Part shown: positions 35,714 to 45,230 of the stretch, piece after piece | Position numbering within the stretch: position 1 is the stretch's first letter | Layout of the letters: each line of letters begins with the position of its first letter | Assembly (NCBI GenBank): GCA_039808985.1 | Contig: JBDHUC010000010.1 | Coordinates: 1-54,619, forward strand | Origin: SXRF01 sp039808985 | GTDB lineage: Bacteria; Pseudomonadota; Alphaproteobacteria; Rickettsiales; SXRF01 | DNA length: 54,619 bases | Reading direction: 5' to 3' | Made by a program: the position numbers and the translations under genes | The notes under the pieces: model-generated | Databases searched by the model: none | Told to the model about the DNA's origin: nothing | What the model saw: the letters and a program-made list of their open reading frames with translations, nothing else

Positions 35714-36055
35714 TTATGTGCCAGGTATTAACCCGGCTTGCGACAAATATTGCCAGAAATAAAGGTACTCAACTGCATTAAACTGGAATACCGCACTATC
35801 AATTTTATTATTTCCGTTCCCATTACTTGCCCCGCTAAGAAAAATGGAAGCGTTTGCGCAGTCCCCAGCCAAGCAATTATATTTAAGCTTAAAAGTATTG
35901 CTTGCAGTTTTGAGCTGTTCAACCTGCGCCATGGTCGCTCGGATCTGGTAGCCATTTATCAATGTTTGCCCCAGCATTATACCACTTATGACTAACCCTA
36001 TAACAACAAGGACAATTGATAACTCTATCAGCGTAAAAGCACTTTTTCCCTGCAT
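35714..36055 (-). CDS. truncated type IV pilin-like protein
   Basis: A 113-residue protein. The N-terminus is a prepilin signal (SAFTLIELSIVLVVIGLVIS), with Ala instead of the usual Gly before Phe and the key Glu at position 5 of the mature part. After the helix it closely resembles the 255-residue paralogue next to it (FKLKYNCLAGDCANA against FKIKYNCMAGDCANA) but stops after LIPGT, where the paralogue continues for about 130 more residues. It looks like a 3'-truncated copy. Cysteines in the NCxAGDC motif remain. A function in a pseudopilus is possible but doubtful. Confidence 0.65.
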   Translation of the reverse strand: MQGKSAFTLIELSIVLVVIGLVISGIMLGQTLINGYQIRATMAQVEQLKTASNTFKLKYNCLAGDCANASIFLSGASNGNGNNKIDSAVFQFNAVEYLYFWQYLSQAGLIPGT

Positions 36056-36131
36056 TTATCTATCCGCCACAAGAATTTTTTGCATTATAACGAATTGCTA
36101 TATCACAATAAATTAATGCTTACAAATGATA

Positions 36132-36899
36132 TTAAAGTGCGTTTAAGAAAAACAGGCTGCAGGTTATATTGTTAGTTTTTGTATATACTGCAGTAGTGGG
36201 GTCGTCTGTGGTAGGGCAGCCACCGGAATAACCGGAAGTATTCATCCATGTTATTATATTGCCGGATGCCGGCAGGCCATCATCGAATTTTGTATCAATT
36301 GTGAGCGCATCATAACCGGATATTACGCTGACAAGTGGTATTTTTGAGGAAGTATCACCCCATGGTTTTCCAAGTATAAGGCAATTACCATAATTGGCAG
36401 GAAAAAGCTTGCCGAAGGCAGGATATGCCCCGCCGGCATTATATGCCTGCAGGCTCCACGCCCCATAATTACCACCCATTTTTGAAGATGGGAAATTAAC
36501 GTCCGGGACATAGGTGGCGCCGGGAGCAGTTGTGGTATAAGATCCGGGTATAAGTTCGGCAAGCCCCAGATGCTGCCAGAATAGTAACACCTCCATATCT
36601 GTATGACGCGCCGCGCCGCCATCAAACCTATAATTGCCGTTGCCATTGGCGGTTCCGGTAAGCAAGCTGGTGGCATTTGCGCAATCCCCGGCCATGCAGT
36701 TATATTTTATCTTGAAGGTATTGCTTGCGGTTTTGAACTGTTCAACCTGTGAGATAACCGAGCGGATATTTGCATTTTTTATCATGGTCTGCCCCAGCAT
36801 CACCCCGCCGATAATCAGGCCAATAATCACCATGACAACGGCAAGCTCAACCAGCGTGAAGCCGTTTTTATAAAAGCTATGATTATTTTTCCAGCTCAT
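36132..36899 (-). CDS. type IV pilin/pseudopilin-like protein
   Basis: A 255-residue protein with a canonical prepilin N-terminus: short basic leader, Gly at 13, then FTLVELAVVMVIIGLIIGG. The rest is a Gly/Thr/Asn-rich globular part with Cys in NCMAGDC and in GGCPTTDD. By family knowledge it is processed by a prepilin peptidase and built into a type IV pilus or type II secretion pseudopilus. No other pilus or secretion gene is in the window. Its start overlaps the 3' end of pepF by 17 nt. Confidence 0.75.
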   Translation of the reverse strand: MSWKNNHSFYKNGFTLVELAVVMVIIGLIIGGVMLGQTMIKNANIRSVISQVEQFKTASNTFKIKYNCMAGDCANATSLLTGTANGNGNYRFDGGAARHTDMEVLLFWQHLGLAELIPGSYTTTAPGATYVPDVNFPSSKMGGNYGAWSLQAYNAGGAYPAFGKLFPANYGNCLILGKPWGDTSSKIPLVSVISGYDALTIDTKFDDGLPASGNIITWMNTSGYSGGCPTTDDPTTAVYTKTNNITCSLFFLNAL

Positions 36900-38673
36900 C
36901 TATCATTTCGCTTATAATGTTAAGCCCCTGCTGCCAGAAAGCTGGCTTAGTAGCATCAAGGCCGAATGGCGCGAGCAGTTCCTTATGGCGGAGCGTGCCG
37001 CCTGCCTTTAACATGGCCAGGTATTTTGCATCAAAATTCTTGACCTTACCTCCCTCATAAACCCCGTAAAGCGAGTTCACAAGGCAATCGCCAAAGGCAT
37101 AGGCGTAAACATAAAAAGGCGTATGGATAAAATGCGGAATATAGGTCCAGAAATATTGGTAGTTCCCATGAAGTTTTATAGCAGGCCCTAAGCTATCGGA
37201 CTGGACTTTCATCCATATATCGCAGATCTGCTGGGTGGTGAGTTCGCTTTTTGCACGCGCGTCATGCACCTGCCGCTCAAATTCGCAGAACGCAACCTGC
37301 CGAACTACTGTATTAAGCATATCCTCAACTTTTGACGCGATAAGTATCTTGCGGATTTTTTTGTCTTTTTCACGTTTTACCATTTCGCGGAAAGTAAGCT
37401 GCTCACCAAACACTGAGGCAGTTTCAGCAAGGGTAAGCGGGGTATCGCACATAAGAGCGCCCTGTTTTGCAGATAGCACCTGATGGACTCCATGTCCCAG
37501 CTCATGAGCAAGGGTCATCACATCACGCGATTTCCCCTGAAAATTAACCAGCAGGTATGGATGCACTGATGGCACTGTCGGATGCGCGAAAGCACCCGGC
37601 GATTTTCCGGGAATAACAGGCGCGTCAATCCACGGGTTTTCAAAAAATTTCCTGCCCTGCCTGGCAAGCTCAGGCGAGAAATTATTATAAGCTGTAAGCA
37701 CCAGTTCCTTTGCTTCATTCCAGCTATATTTACGGTCAACATCGCTTGGAAGAGGCGCATTCCTGTCCCAGTAATCAAGCTGTTTTTTACCAAACCAGCC
37801 AGCCTTTAACTTATAGTAGCGGTGCGACAGGTCAGGGTAGCTTTTATGCACCGAAGAAAGCAGGGCATCAACAACTTCGTCTTCAATATAATTGGCAAGA
37901 TTGCGCGAAGAAATCGGCCTTTTGAAGCCCCGCCATGAGTCTTCAATTGCCTTATCCTTGGCCAGGGTATTGGTTATAAGCGTAAAAATTTTGGCATTTG
38001 CGGCAAATACATCGCCTATTACCAGAGCCGCTTTTTTACGAACAGCAGCGTCTTTGTTTGATAATTTATCCAGTATCTGCGGTTCGGTTAGTTGCTCTTT
38101 ATCATATGGGAAGCGAAGATCTGTCAGGGTTTCGTCGAACAAACGCGTCCACGCGCTACGCCCGGCGACATTTTTTTCCAGCAACAGTTTTTCAAGCTCA
38201 TCGGAAAGCTGGTAAGGCTTAAAAGCCCTTATATCGCGAAGCCAGGGGGAATATTTTGCGAGTGATTTATCCTTAAGCTTTGCGGCCATTTCCTTGTCGG
38301 AAATATTATTTATCGCCAGCGTGAAGAATAATATCTTCGATGATAAAATCGTAAGTTTTTCCTGCACATTCTGGTAGAACTGGGCATTTTGCGGAAGGCT
38401 CATGTTTTTTGCAAAAAGCAAAGAGGCAAAAGACCCAAGCTTGCCAAATAATTCCTGTATAACTTCATATTCAGACAATGACTTAGCAAGCTGCGCACCA
38501 GTAAGCTTTGCAACTTTTCCCGAATAAGATTTCTCGAAAGCGGCGCAAAGTTTTTCCAGCTTAGAAAAATCCTTTCCTACCTCAGGAGAATCCAAAGATG
38601 GGTAAAAATCCCCAAGGTCCCACTCAGGAAGCGTGTTTTTAGCATCATTACCAGAAGCGCCTTTTTTACTCAT
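36883..38673 (-). CDS. pepF: oligoendopeptidase F family (M3) metallopeptidase
   Basis: A 596-residue M3B peptidase. The zinc site is HELGHGVHQ in MTLAHELGHGVHQVL, with the downstream glutamate in LAETASVFGEQ. It degrades short peptides in the cytoplasm. The frame is open to 38721, but MSKKGASGND at 38673 begins 8 nt after the upstream stop and gives the usual N-terminus (LPEWDLGDFYPS). It lies in one - strand run with the DUF2125 gene above and the pilin-like genes below. Confidence 0.93.
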   Translation of the reverse strand: MSKKGASGNDAKNTLPEWDLGDFYPSLDSPEVGKDFSKLEKLCAAFEKSYSGKVAKLTGAQLAKSLSEYEVIQELFGKLGSFASLLFAKNMSLPQNAQFYQNVQEKLTILSSKILFFTLAINNISDKEMAAKLKDKSLAKYSPWLRDIRAFKPYQLSDELEKLLLEKNVAGRSAWTRLFDETLTDLRFPYDKEQLTEPQILDKLSNKDAAVRKKAALVIGDVFAANAKIFTLITNTLAKDKAIEDSWRGFKRPISSRNLANYIEDEVVDALLSSVHKSYPDLSHRYYKLKAGWFGKKQLDYWDRNAPLPSDVDRKYSWNEAKELVLTAYNNFSPELARQGRKFFENPWIDAPVIPGKSPGAFAHPTVPSVHPYLLVNFQGKSRDVMTLAHELGHGVHQVLSAKQGALMCDTPLTLAETASVFGEQLTFREMVKREKDKKIRKILIASKVEDMLNTVVRQVAFCEFERQVHDARAKSELTTQQICDIWMKVQSDSLGPAIKLHGNYQYFWTYIPHFIHTPFYVYAYAFGDCLVNSLYGVYEGGKVKNFDAKYLAMLKAGGTLRHKELLAPFGLDATKPAFWQQGLNIISEMIDELEK

Positions 38674-38680
38674 ATTCGTA

Positions 38681-40132
38681 TTACGGCTTAGGCGCTGATA
38701 TATCAGGCGTAGCAACGCCATCCTGACCTGGCATCACGTTATTCTGCTCCTGGGATGGCTCTGTTGCCGGAGAATTTCCAGGCTGTGGAGCAATATCAGG
38801 AAGCCTTCCACTACCTGAAGGATTACCCATTATCATTCCAGACAGCATAGACGCCATCAACTCTTCAAAACTGGTGTTTCCTATATATAACACCCCATTT
38901 TTTTCGCGTTTAATAGCGAAAGACGCTTTTTCCTGACCATCCAATGGCTGTCCTGTAATTTTTACCAGAGAATTTTCCACGTTAGATTTTCCCTGAATAG
39001 CCACCAGTTCGCTCTCCATAAATTTAGGCAGGTTTTCTATTTCAACATTTACTTCACCAGATGGCAAAGGATCGCCCTTAATATTAGCGAAATTACCTTT
39101 GGCATGTATCATGAAATCATTGCTGGATAACTCGAATTTGTTTATTACAACTTCGCGGTTAATAAGCGCCCCTTTACGCTGATTTTCATAACCGGGCATA
39201 GCTGTTGCATCCTGAGGAGCATCACTTGGCTTTTTAGGCTCATCCAAATCCTTAGATTCCAAAGCATCAGCCATGGTATTAGTGTCAATACTAAGGGTGT
39301 ATGGCCTGGTAGAATCCTGACCTTTATATAAAACCATATTTTCAGATTCCAGATTATATTTTCCTGCGATTCTGCCCTCTTCATCGCCCGGCTCTTCGTT
39401 ATTTTCGCTTTTCAATGTACCTATGGAGAGTTTCTTCTCACCCGACATTGCCAAAGTTAAGCCCGACAAATCATAAGTCAGAGAATCTGTATTACGGTCT
39501 GGGACAATCATAAAATTAATAATTGGGTTATTAGCAAAATCCAGGGAGAACTCCTCTTTTGCTGCTTTGCTGCTTTGATCATTATTGACGCCAGAAGCGT
39601 TCCTTGCAATTACAGAAATATGTTTAGGCAAGACAAAATCATGATGAAAAGCCTCGATTCCAGCAGATTGCGCCTGCATATAGCGGTATAATAAAGGCTC
39701 AGATGTATCTATGGAATATATCAAATTACCATTTTGCAGAACATTTATCGGCTTCGAAATTTTCATTAACAGCTTTTGGAAATCATAAGGATCGGTGCTG
39801 ATTGTTACTTCATCAGTAGCCAGGGAAAACACCATCGGAACAGGTGAATCCTTAGGGGAAACTTCAATTGCAAGATTATGCACAATGGCTTTTTTGTCAT
39901 GCCCCCAGCCTTCAATATCAATATCGCCATGCGTCAGTTTTATTTTCCTGCCATATTTACTGCCACTATCTGTAAGCTGCGAAGATAAGTGCTGCAGGAA
40001 ATTTTCCACCTCTGGCTTTCCCAGAAGTGAACCAGCCCCAAACCATACCAGCCATAGCGCTGCAACCAGTATTATAAAAAAGAATACCGTAACTGATACG
40101 GAGCATCTTTTACCCGAACACATTATGGCCAT
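38681..40132 (-). CDS. DUF2125-like envelope protein
   Basis: A 483-residue protein with one N-terminal membrane helix (about 12-36) and a long extracytoplasmic region of beta-rich sequence (KLTHGDIDIEGWGHDKKAIV). The pattern and size fit DUF2125, found mainly in alphaproteobacteria, and it has a loose resemblance to AsmA-type proteins. The C-terminus is Pro/Gln-rich. Function unknown. It is upstream of pepF and ends 7 nt before that gene's start, so they are likely one operon. Confidence 0.6.
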   Translation of the reverse strand: MAIMCSGKRCSVSVTVFFFIILVAALWLVWFGAGSLLGKPEVENFLQHLSSQLTDSGSKYGRKIKLTHGDIDIEGWGHDKKAIVHNLAIEVSPKDSPVPMVFSLATDEVTISTDPYDFQKLLMKISKPINVLQNGNLIYSIDTSEPLLYRYMQAQSAGIEAFHHDFVLPKHISVIARNASGVNNDQSSKAAKEEFSLDFANNPIINFMIVPDRNTDSLTYDLSGLTLAMSGEKKLSIGTLKSENNEEPGDEEGRIAGKYNLESENMVLYKGQDSTRPYTLSIDTNTMADALESKDLDEPKKPSDAPQDATAMPGYENQRKGALINREVVINKFELSSNDFMIHAKGNFANIKGDPLPSGEVNVEIENLPKFMESELVAIQGKSNVENSLVKITGQPLDGQEKASFAIKREKNGVLYIGNTSFEELMASMLSGMIMGNPSGSGRLPDIAPQPGNSPATEPSQEQNNVMPGQDGVATPDISAPKP

Positions 40133-40233
40133 TGCCGCAAGCTCCTTTTAAGGATTTAAAAATATTAAAATGAGAGGTGTTTAAGATAGTGTTTTTTTAT
40201 TGGATAAACAACATAATTAATACGTTATTATAC

Positions 40234-40572
40234 CTATTTCCTGTCAACGCTTAAATTACGGGTAGCTGCTGGCAGCTTCACACGGATGCCATCCAGCTCA
40301 TCAGACATGATAATCTGGCAGCCAAGGCGCGAGGTGTGTGTCAGGCCGAACGCAAGGTCAAGCATATCCTCTTCATCTTCGCTTGCGGCCTTCAGCTTGC
40401 CATACCATTGCTGATCGACAATTACATGGCATGTGGAGCAGGCAAGAGAGCCTTCGCAAGCCCCCTCCAGCGGCACAGAATATTTATGCGCTGCTTCCAG
40501 TATAGAAATGCCATTTGGTACATCAACCGTCTGCTCATGGTTATCAACATATATAAAGGTTATTTTAGGCAT
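40234..40572 (-). CDS. fdx: Isc-type [2Fe-2S] ferredoxin
   Basis: A 112-residue adrenodoxin-type ferredoxin. Cluster ligands are C39, C45, C48 (GACEGSLACSTC) and C85 (LGCQI). It supplies electrons to Fe-S cluster assembly. The frame is open to 40599, but MPKITFIYVDN at 40572 is the family start and overlaps the hscA stop by 8 nt. It is the last gene of the isc operon. Confidence 0.93.
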   Translation of the reverse strand: MPKITFIYVDNHEQTVDVPNGISILEAAHKYSVPLEGACEGSLACSTCHVIVDQQWYGKLKAASEDEEDMLDLAFGLTHTSRLGCQIIMSDELDGIRVKLPAATRNLSVDRK

Positions 40573-42433
40573 TGTTCTTTCCTTTGATTGCTTCATCAAC
40601 TTTTACCCCTTTTAGCGCAGAGCCTATGGCCCTGTCCATCCTTCTTTCGGCAAAAGGCTGGGCAATTCGTCCCAATTCCTGTAGTTCGGCATCAATATAG
40701 TCACGGTCATCTCCTTCTATGGCCGTGCGCAGAACCGCAACCTGACGCTCGATCCTCCGCCATTCTCCCTCTAAAAGCAGGTCGGAATCCTGCTTAAGGG
40801 CAGAATCCAGCTCCACTATGGAACGGTTGGCATCTACCCGCGCCTCCACCAGCATACGCTCGGTTATATCTTTTTTAGCGTTCTCCATGCTTTCGCGGAG
40901 CATTTTTTCCATTATTTCCGGCTCAATTCCATATGATGGCTTTATATTTACAATCTGTCTTTTTCCGGTGGTTTTTTCTTCGGCAGAAACGGTAAGCAGC
41001 CCATCGGCGTCAACCGCAAAAGTTACGTTTATGCGTGGTATACCGGCAGGAAGTGGGGGTATCCCGGCAAGTTCAAAATTGGCAAGCGAGCGATTATGGG
41101 CAGCCATTTCCCTCTCGCCCTGCACCACATGTATTTTAAGCGCCCCCTGCCCATCCTGGTAGGTTGTAAATTCCTGTGCAATGGAAACCGGTATCGGGGT
41201 ATTGCGGTAAATAAGTTTTTCAGTCAGCCCACCCATGGTTTCAAGGCCAAGCGAAAGCGGAATGACATCAAGCAGGAGATTATCCGAACCGAAGGTCAAG
41301 CCCTGCGCCTGAAGCGCAGCGCCTATTGCTACCACTTCATCTGGATTTACATCAGTGAGAGGTTCACGTGCGAAAAATTTTTTAACCGCGTCCAGAACCA
41401 GCGGCACACGGGTGGAGCCACCAACCATTACGATGCCCTGAATATCAGAAATTGTGAGCTTTGCGTCCTCCATCGCCTGTTCGCAGACAGCAATGGTTTT
41501 TTCGACATAAGGGGAAATTATAATGTCAAAATCAGCGCGGGAAAGTGTAACTGTTTTTTCCTTATAGGTAATTTCGGCTCTATCCGCTGTAGTGAGTTTA
41601 TGTTTGGCCTCACGGGAAATTGCTACCAACTCGCCGACTTCTTCGCTGGCAAGCGTTAGTTCTCCCTGCCCTATTTCGGCAAGCAGCCATGCTGCTATGG
41701 CCTGGTCAAAATCATCACCACCAAGAGATGCATCACCGCCGGTTGCCAGAACCTGGAACACTCCCTGCTCCAGCTTTAAAAGCGAAATATCGAAAGTTCC
41801 GCCGCCCAAATCATAAACTGCGTATATTCCTTCAGCGCCAGTATCGAGTTTATAAGCAAGCGCAGCGGCGGTTGGTTCGTTTACGAGGCGCAGCACTTCC
41901 AGGCCAGCAAGCTTAGCTGCATCCTTGGTAGCTGCCCGGGCCGCATCGTCAAAATATGCGGGAACCGTAATTACGGCCTTGGCGACTTCTTTGCCTATGG
42001 CTTTTTCCGCTATTGCTTTTAAGGATTTTAAAATATCGGCGGATATTTCCAGGGGGGTAAGCTCCCTGCCGCCAGCGCGCAGGCGCACCATGCCGCCATC
42101 TGACGGGGCAATATCATAAAGCGAATTGCCAAGTATTTTTTTTACATCTTCCACGCCCTTGCCCATAAGGCGTTTCACCGATGAAATTACATTTTTTTCT
42201 CCACGGTCCCCGCGAGCTTTCGCACTGTAACCGACTTCTATATTCCCATCTGGCGCATAATAGACTACCGATGGCACCAGGGCGTGGCCGTGAATATTCT
42301 GGAGCACTTCGGCATTGCCATCACTTGCCACCGCAACCACAGAATGGGTAGTGCCAAGATCTATGCCAACAGCAGCTACGTCGGAATGTGGAAGCGGGGT
42401 TTGCCCGGGTTCATGTATTTGTAGAAGATTCAT
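40565..42433 (-). CDS. hscA: Hsp70-type chaperone HscA of Fe-S assembly
   Basis: A 622-residue DnaK-like protein with GIDLGTTHSVVAV, VYDLGGGTFDISLL and VGGSTRVPLV in the ATPase domain and a substrate domain after about residue 390. The C-terminus lacks the EEVD-like tail of DnaK. It releases clusters from IscU by binding the LPPVK motif, stimulated by HscB. It overlaps hscB by 4 nt. Confidence 0.95.
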   Translation of the reverse strand: MNLLQIHEPGQTPLPHSDVAAVGIDLGTTHSVVAVASDGNAEVLQNIHGHALVPSVVYYAPDGNIEVGYSAKARGDRGEKNVISSVKRLMGKGVEDVKKILGNSLYDIAPSDGGMVRLRAGGRELTPLEISADILKSLKAIAEKAIGKEVAKAVITVPAYFDDAARAATKDAAKLAGLEVLRLVNEPTAAALAYKLDTGAEGIYAVYDLGGGTFDISLLKLEQGVFQVLATGGDASLGGDDFDQAIAAWLLAEIGQGELTLASEEVGELVAISREAKHKLTTADRAEITYKEKTVTLSRADFDIIISPYVEKTIAVCEQAMEDAKLTISDIQGIVMVGGSTRVPLVLDAVKKFFAREPLTDVNPDEVVAIGAALQAQGLTFGSDNLLLDVIPLSLGLETMGGLTEKLIYRNTPIPVSIAQEFTTYQDGQGALKIHVVQGEREMAAHNRSLANFELAGIPPLPAGIPRINVTFAVDADGLLTVSAEEKTTGKRQIVNIKPSYGIEPEIMEKMLRESMENAKKDITERMLVEARVDANRSIVELDSALKQDSDLLLEGEWRRIERQVAVLRTAIEGDDRDYIDAELQELGRIAQPFAERRMDRAIGSALKGVKVDEAIKGKNNA

Positions 42434-42927
42434 AATTTTTTATATTTTTTTTCTTCAGAAATTTTTACCAGATAACCAAGGCGCAAAGCTTCCTGCGCCA
42501 TTTTTTTCCACTCTTCATTAGCATAATATTTTGCAATATCTAATAAAGTTTTTTCACGCATATTTTTAAGTTTTTCAACTAACTTATTATGAATTTTTGC
42601 ATCACCCGCTTCTTCAAACTGCTCCTGCAATTCCATTATTTCCATAAGAAGCGCTGGGTCTGGCTTTATACTGTCATTTTCCGTACCAATATTTATTCCC
42701 TGCATTTTCAACAGGTGCTGCGCTCTTTTTAATGGATTTTTCAGGGCTTCATAAGCCTGGTTTATATCCATGGAACGGGCAAGCGCCTCTGCGCGCTCCT
42801 GTGCGGATTTTCCTATAAACCTGTCGGGATGGTAGTTTCTCTGGGCATTAAAATATCCGGCTTCCAGCGCGGCCATATCAATAGTAAATGCCTGCGGGAT
42901 TGCCAATATTTCAAAATAAGATGACAT
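42430..42927 (-). CDS. hscB: J-domain co-chaperone HscB
   Basis: A 165-residue protein: J-domain with HPD at 33-35 (NYHPDRFIG) and the three-helix C-terminal domain that binds IscU. The frame is open to 42951, but MSSYFEILAIPQ at 42927 fits the family. The start overlaps the iscA stop by one base (TAATG). Confidence 0.94.
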   Translation of the reverse strand: MSSYFEILAIPQAFTIDMAALEAGYFNAQRNYHPDRFIGKSAQERAEALARSMDINQAYEALKNPLKRAQHLLKMQGINIGTENDSIKPDPALLMEIMELQEQFEEAGDAKIHNKLVEKLKNMREKTLLDIAKYYANEEWKKMAQEALRLGYLVKISEEKKYKKL

Positions 42928-43262
42928 TACACATGGAAGCTTTCGCCACAACCGCAGCGGCCCTTTTCATTGGGGTTACGAAATACAAAGCCGCTTTTCA
43001 GTTTTTCTTCCACAAAATCCATTTCAGTTCCGAGCAGGAACATGACCGCCTTTGGATCAATTATAACTTTCACACCGTCTTTCTCCACCACATCGTCAAA
43101 CTTGCTTATTTCATCGGCATATTCGATGGTATAGGACAACCCCGAACAACCGCGGGAACGTACACCAACCTTAATTCCTGCCGATGGTTTTCCACGCTTC
43201 TCCAAAAGCGCATGTATACGCCCCAGCGCATTATCAGAAATTGTTATAAGCGGCGCAGCCAT
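42927..43262 (-). CDS. iscA: A-type Fe-S carrier IscA
   Basis: A 111-residue A-type carrier. The three conserved cysteines are present: C39 (SRGCSGLSY), C103 and C105 (GRCGCGESF). It delivers clusters to apo-proteins. It lies 5 nt after iscU in the operon. Confidence 0.95.
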   Translation of the reverse strand: MAAPLITISDNALGRIHALLEKRGKPSAGIKVGVRSRGCSGLSYTIEYADEISKFDDVVEKDGVKVIIDPKAVMFLLGTEMDFVEEKLKSGFVFRNPNEKGRCGCGESFHV

Positions 43263-43267
43263 TGTTT

Positions 43268-43657
43268 CTAACTCGCCTTCTGCTTGCTTTTATAATCTTC
43301 AATCGCGGCTTTGATAGCATCCTCGGCCAATACCGAGCAATGTATCTTAACCGGAGGCAGAGCAAGATGCTCGGCTATCTGAGTATTCTTTATGGTTATG
43401 GCTTCATCAATGGTTTTTCCTTTTACCCATTCTGTGACCAATGAGCTGGAAGCAATTGCTGAGCCACAGCCAAAAGTTTTGAATTTAGCATCGGAAATAA
43501 GACCGGTTGCCGCATCAACCTTTATCTGTAGTTTCATAACATCGCCGCAGGCAGGAGCGCCCACAAGGCCAGTTCCTACATCCTCGTCATCCTTTGCCAT
43601 CGACCCCACATTGCGGGGGTTCTCATAATGATCGATTACTTTTTCTGAATATGCCAT
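43268..43657 (-). CDS. iscU: Fe-S cluster scaffold IscU
   Basis: A 129-residue scaffold with C37 (GAPACGD), D39, C64 (FGCGSAIASS) and C107 (KIHCSVLAEDA), and the HscA-binding motif LPPVK at 100-104. It is separated from iscS by 78 nt that are mostly a palindrome (43663-43730). Confidence 0.96.
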   Translation of the reverse strand: MAYSEKVIDHYENPRNVGSMAKDDEDVGTGLVGAPACGDVMKLQIKVDAATGLISDAKFKTFGCGSAIASSSLVTEWVKGKTIDEAITIKNTQIAEHLALPPVKIHCSVLAEDAIKAAIEDYKSKQKAS

Positions 43658-43662
43658 AAGTA

Positions 43663-43730
43663 AGTTCCTAGTTACTAGTTATTAGTTACTTGTAGAGCCA
43701 CTGGTAACTAGCAACTAGTAACCAGTAACT
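43663..43730. repeat. palindromic element in the iscS-iscU spacer
   Basis: The left arm 43663-43690 pairs with 43703-43730 at about 23 of 28 positions. The arms consist of repeated TAGTTACTAGT-type units. In the iscS-iscU transcript this would form a strong hairpin. The sequence type differs from families A and B. Confidence 0.75.
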
Positions 43731-43735
43731 ATTAT

Positions 43736-44947
43736 TTAATGTGCTGCCCACTCTATCTTGCTAATATCAATGCCTTCCTGCACCATTTCCCAAAGCGGGC
43801 TCATTTCACGCAGTTTTCCAACACTGTTTTTAATTAAATTAATTGCATAATCAACTTCCTCGTCGGTGGTAAAGCGGCCATAGCCAAAGCGGATTGAAGT
43901 ATGGGCCATCTCCTCATTCACACCAAGCGCACGAAGCACATATGATGGTTCCAGTGATGCCGAAGTACAGGCAGAACCGCTGGAAACCGCGAGATCTTTA
44001 ATCGCCATTATCATAGATTCGCCTTCAACATAGGCAAAGCTTATATTCATATTGCCCAGCCAGCGCTGTTCTCGATCACCGTTTAGGTAAACATCTTTCA
44101 TTCCGTCTAGAATTTCAGTGGCGAATTTATTGAATATACGGCGCACATGCTCGGCATCCTTACCCATTTCAACCTTAGCAATTGCCGCAGCTTCGCCAAG
44201 CCCTACCACCAGCGGGGCCGGAAGGGTTCCGGAGCGAAAGCCCCTCTCCTGCCCACCTCCGGAGAAAAGAGATTCCAGGCGTATGCGCGGACGGCGGCGG
44301 ACATAAAGGGCGCCAATGCCTTTAGGGCCGTATATCTTATGTCCGGAAATACTCATAAGGTCGATATTCATTGCCTCTACATCCAGCGGGATTTTGCCAA
44401 ATGCCTGCGCAGCATCGGTATGGAAAAATACGCCCTTTTCGCGGCATATTTTACCAATTTCAGCAAGTGGCTGGATAACGCCAATCTCGTTATTTACCGC
44501 CATTACCGAAACCAGAACCGTATTATCTTTAATTGCCGCTTTCAACTCCGCTAAATCAATAAGGCCATTAGGCTTAACCGGAAGATAAGTTACTTCAAAA
44601 CCTTCCTGCTCAAGATGGCGGCAGGAATCAAGTACACATTTATGCTCGGTAACGGGGGTTATTATATGATTTTTTTTGTCTTTATAAAAACGGGCAACGC
44701 CTTTTATTGCAATATTATTTGATTCGGTAGCTCCTGAGGTAAAAACTATTTCCTTTTCGCTGGCGCCTATCAAAGCAGCCACCTGGCCGCGCGCCAGATC
44801 AGTTGCAGCTTCCGCTTCCCAACCATAGGAATGGCTGCGCGAATGCGGGTTGCCGAACTTTTCGCCAAAGTAAGGCAGCATTTTTTCGAGAACACGGGGA
44901 TCCATAGGCGTTGTCGCCTGATAATCAAGGTAAATAGGAAATTTCAT
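43736..44947 (-). CDS. iscS: cysteine desulfurase IscS
   Basis: A 403-residue PLP enzyme. The PLP lysine is K204 (ISGHKIYGPKG) and the catalytic cysteine C327 is in VSSGSACTSAS, the class I IscS loop. It takes sulfur from cysteine for IscU. The frame is open to 44971, but MKFPIYLDYQATTPMD at 44947 is the start. It leads the operon iscS-iscU-iscA-hscB-hscA-fdx. No iscR is found upstream; the 283-nt spacer to mreB is AT-rich and holds only divergent promoters. Confidence 0.96.
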   Translation of the reverse strand: MKFPIYLDYQATTPMDPRVLEKMLPYFGEKFGNPHSRSHSYGWEAEAATDLARGQVAALIGASEKEIVFTSGATESNNIAIKGVARFYKDKKNHIITPVTEHKCVLDSCRHLEQEGFEVTYLPVKPNGLIDLAELKAAIKDNTVLVSVMAVNNEIGVIQPLAEIGKICREKGVFFHTDAAQAFGKIPLDVEAMNIDLMSISGHKIYGPKGIGALYVRRRPRIRLESLFSGGGQERGFRSGTLPAPLVVGLGEAAAIAKVEMGKDAEHVRRIFNKFATEILDGMKDVYLNGDREQRWLGNMNISFAYVEGESMIMAIKDLAVSSGSACTSASLEPSYVLRALGVNEEMAHTSIRFGYGRFTTDEEVDYAINLIKNSVGKLREMSPLWEMVQEGIDISKIEWAAH

Positions 44948-45230
44948 TGACACTGACCCGTTCAAATGCATATTTTTTCGCGGAAATTACCCATAAAACC
45001 GCAAACAATCAAGCTAATATAGTATACCTGAGCAATTTAATCAACTATTATAACGTAACATCCATAATAGCAATAAATAAATTGGTGTTTATATCGAATT
45101 TTTACAGCTTTGACCTTAAAATTTCTGCATTTCTTACTAAATAACCCCATACAGGAAAAAAAACTTGCTGCTTTTTTTCTTTACTATAAACGTAACAGAC
45201 TAATTTTCTTTTCTCTTCGGGCATCACATC

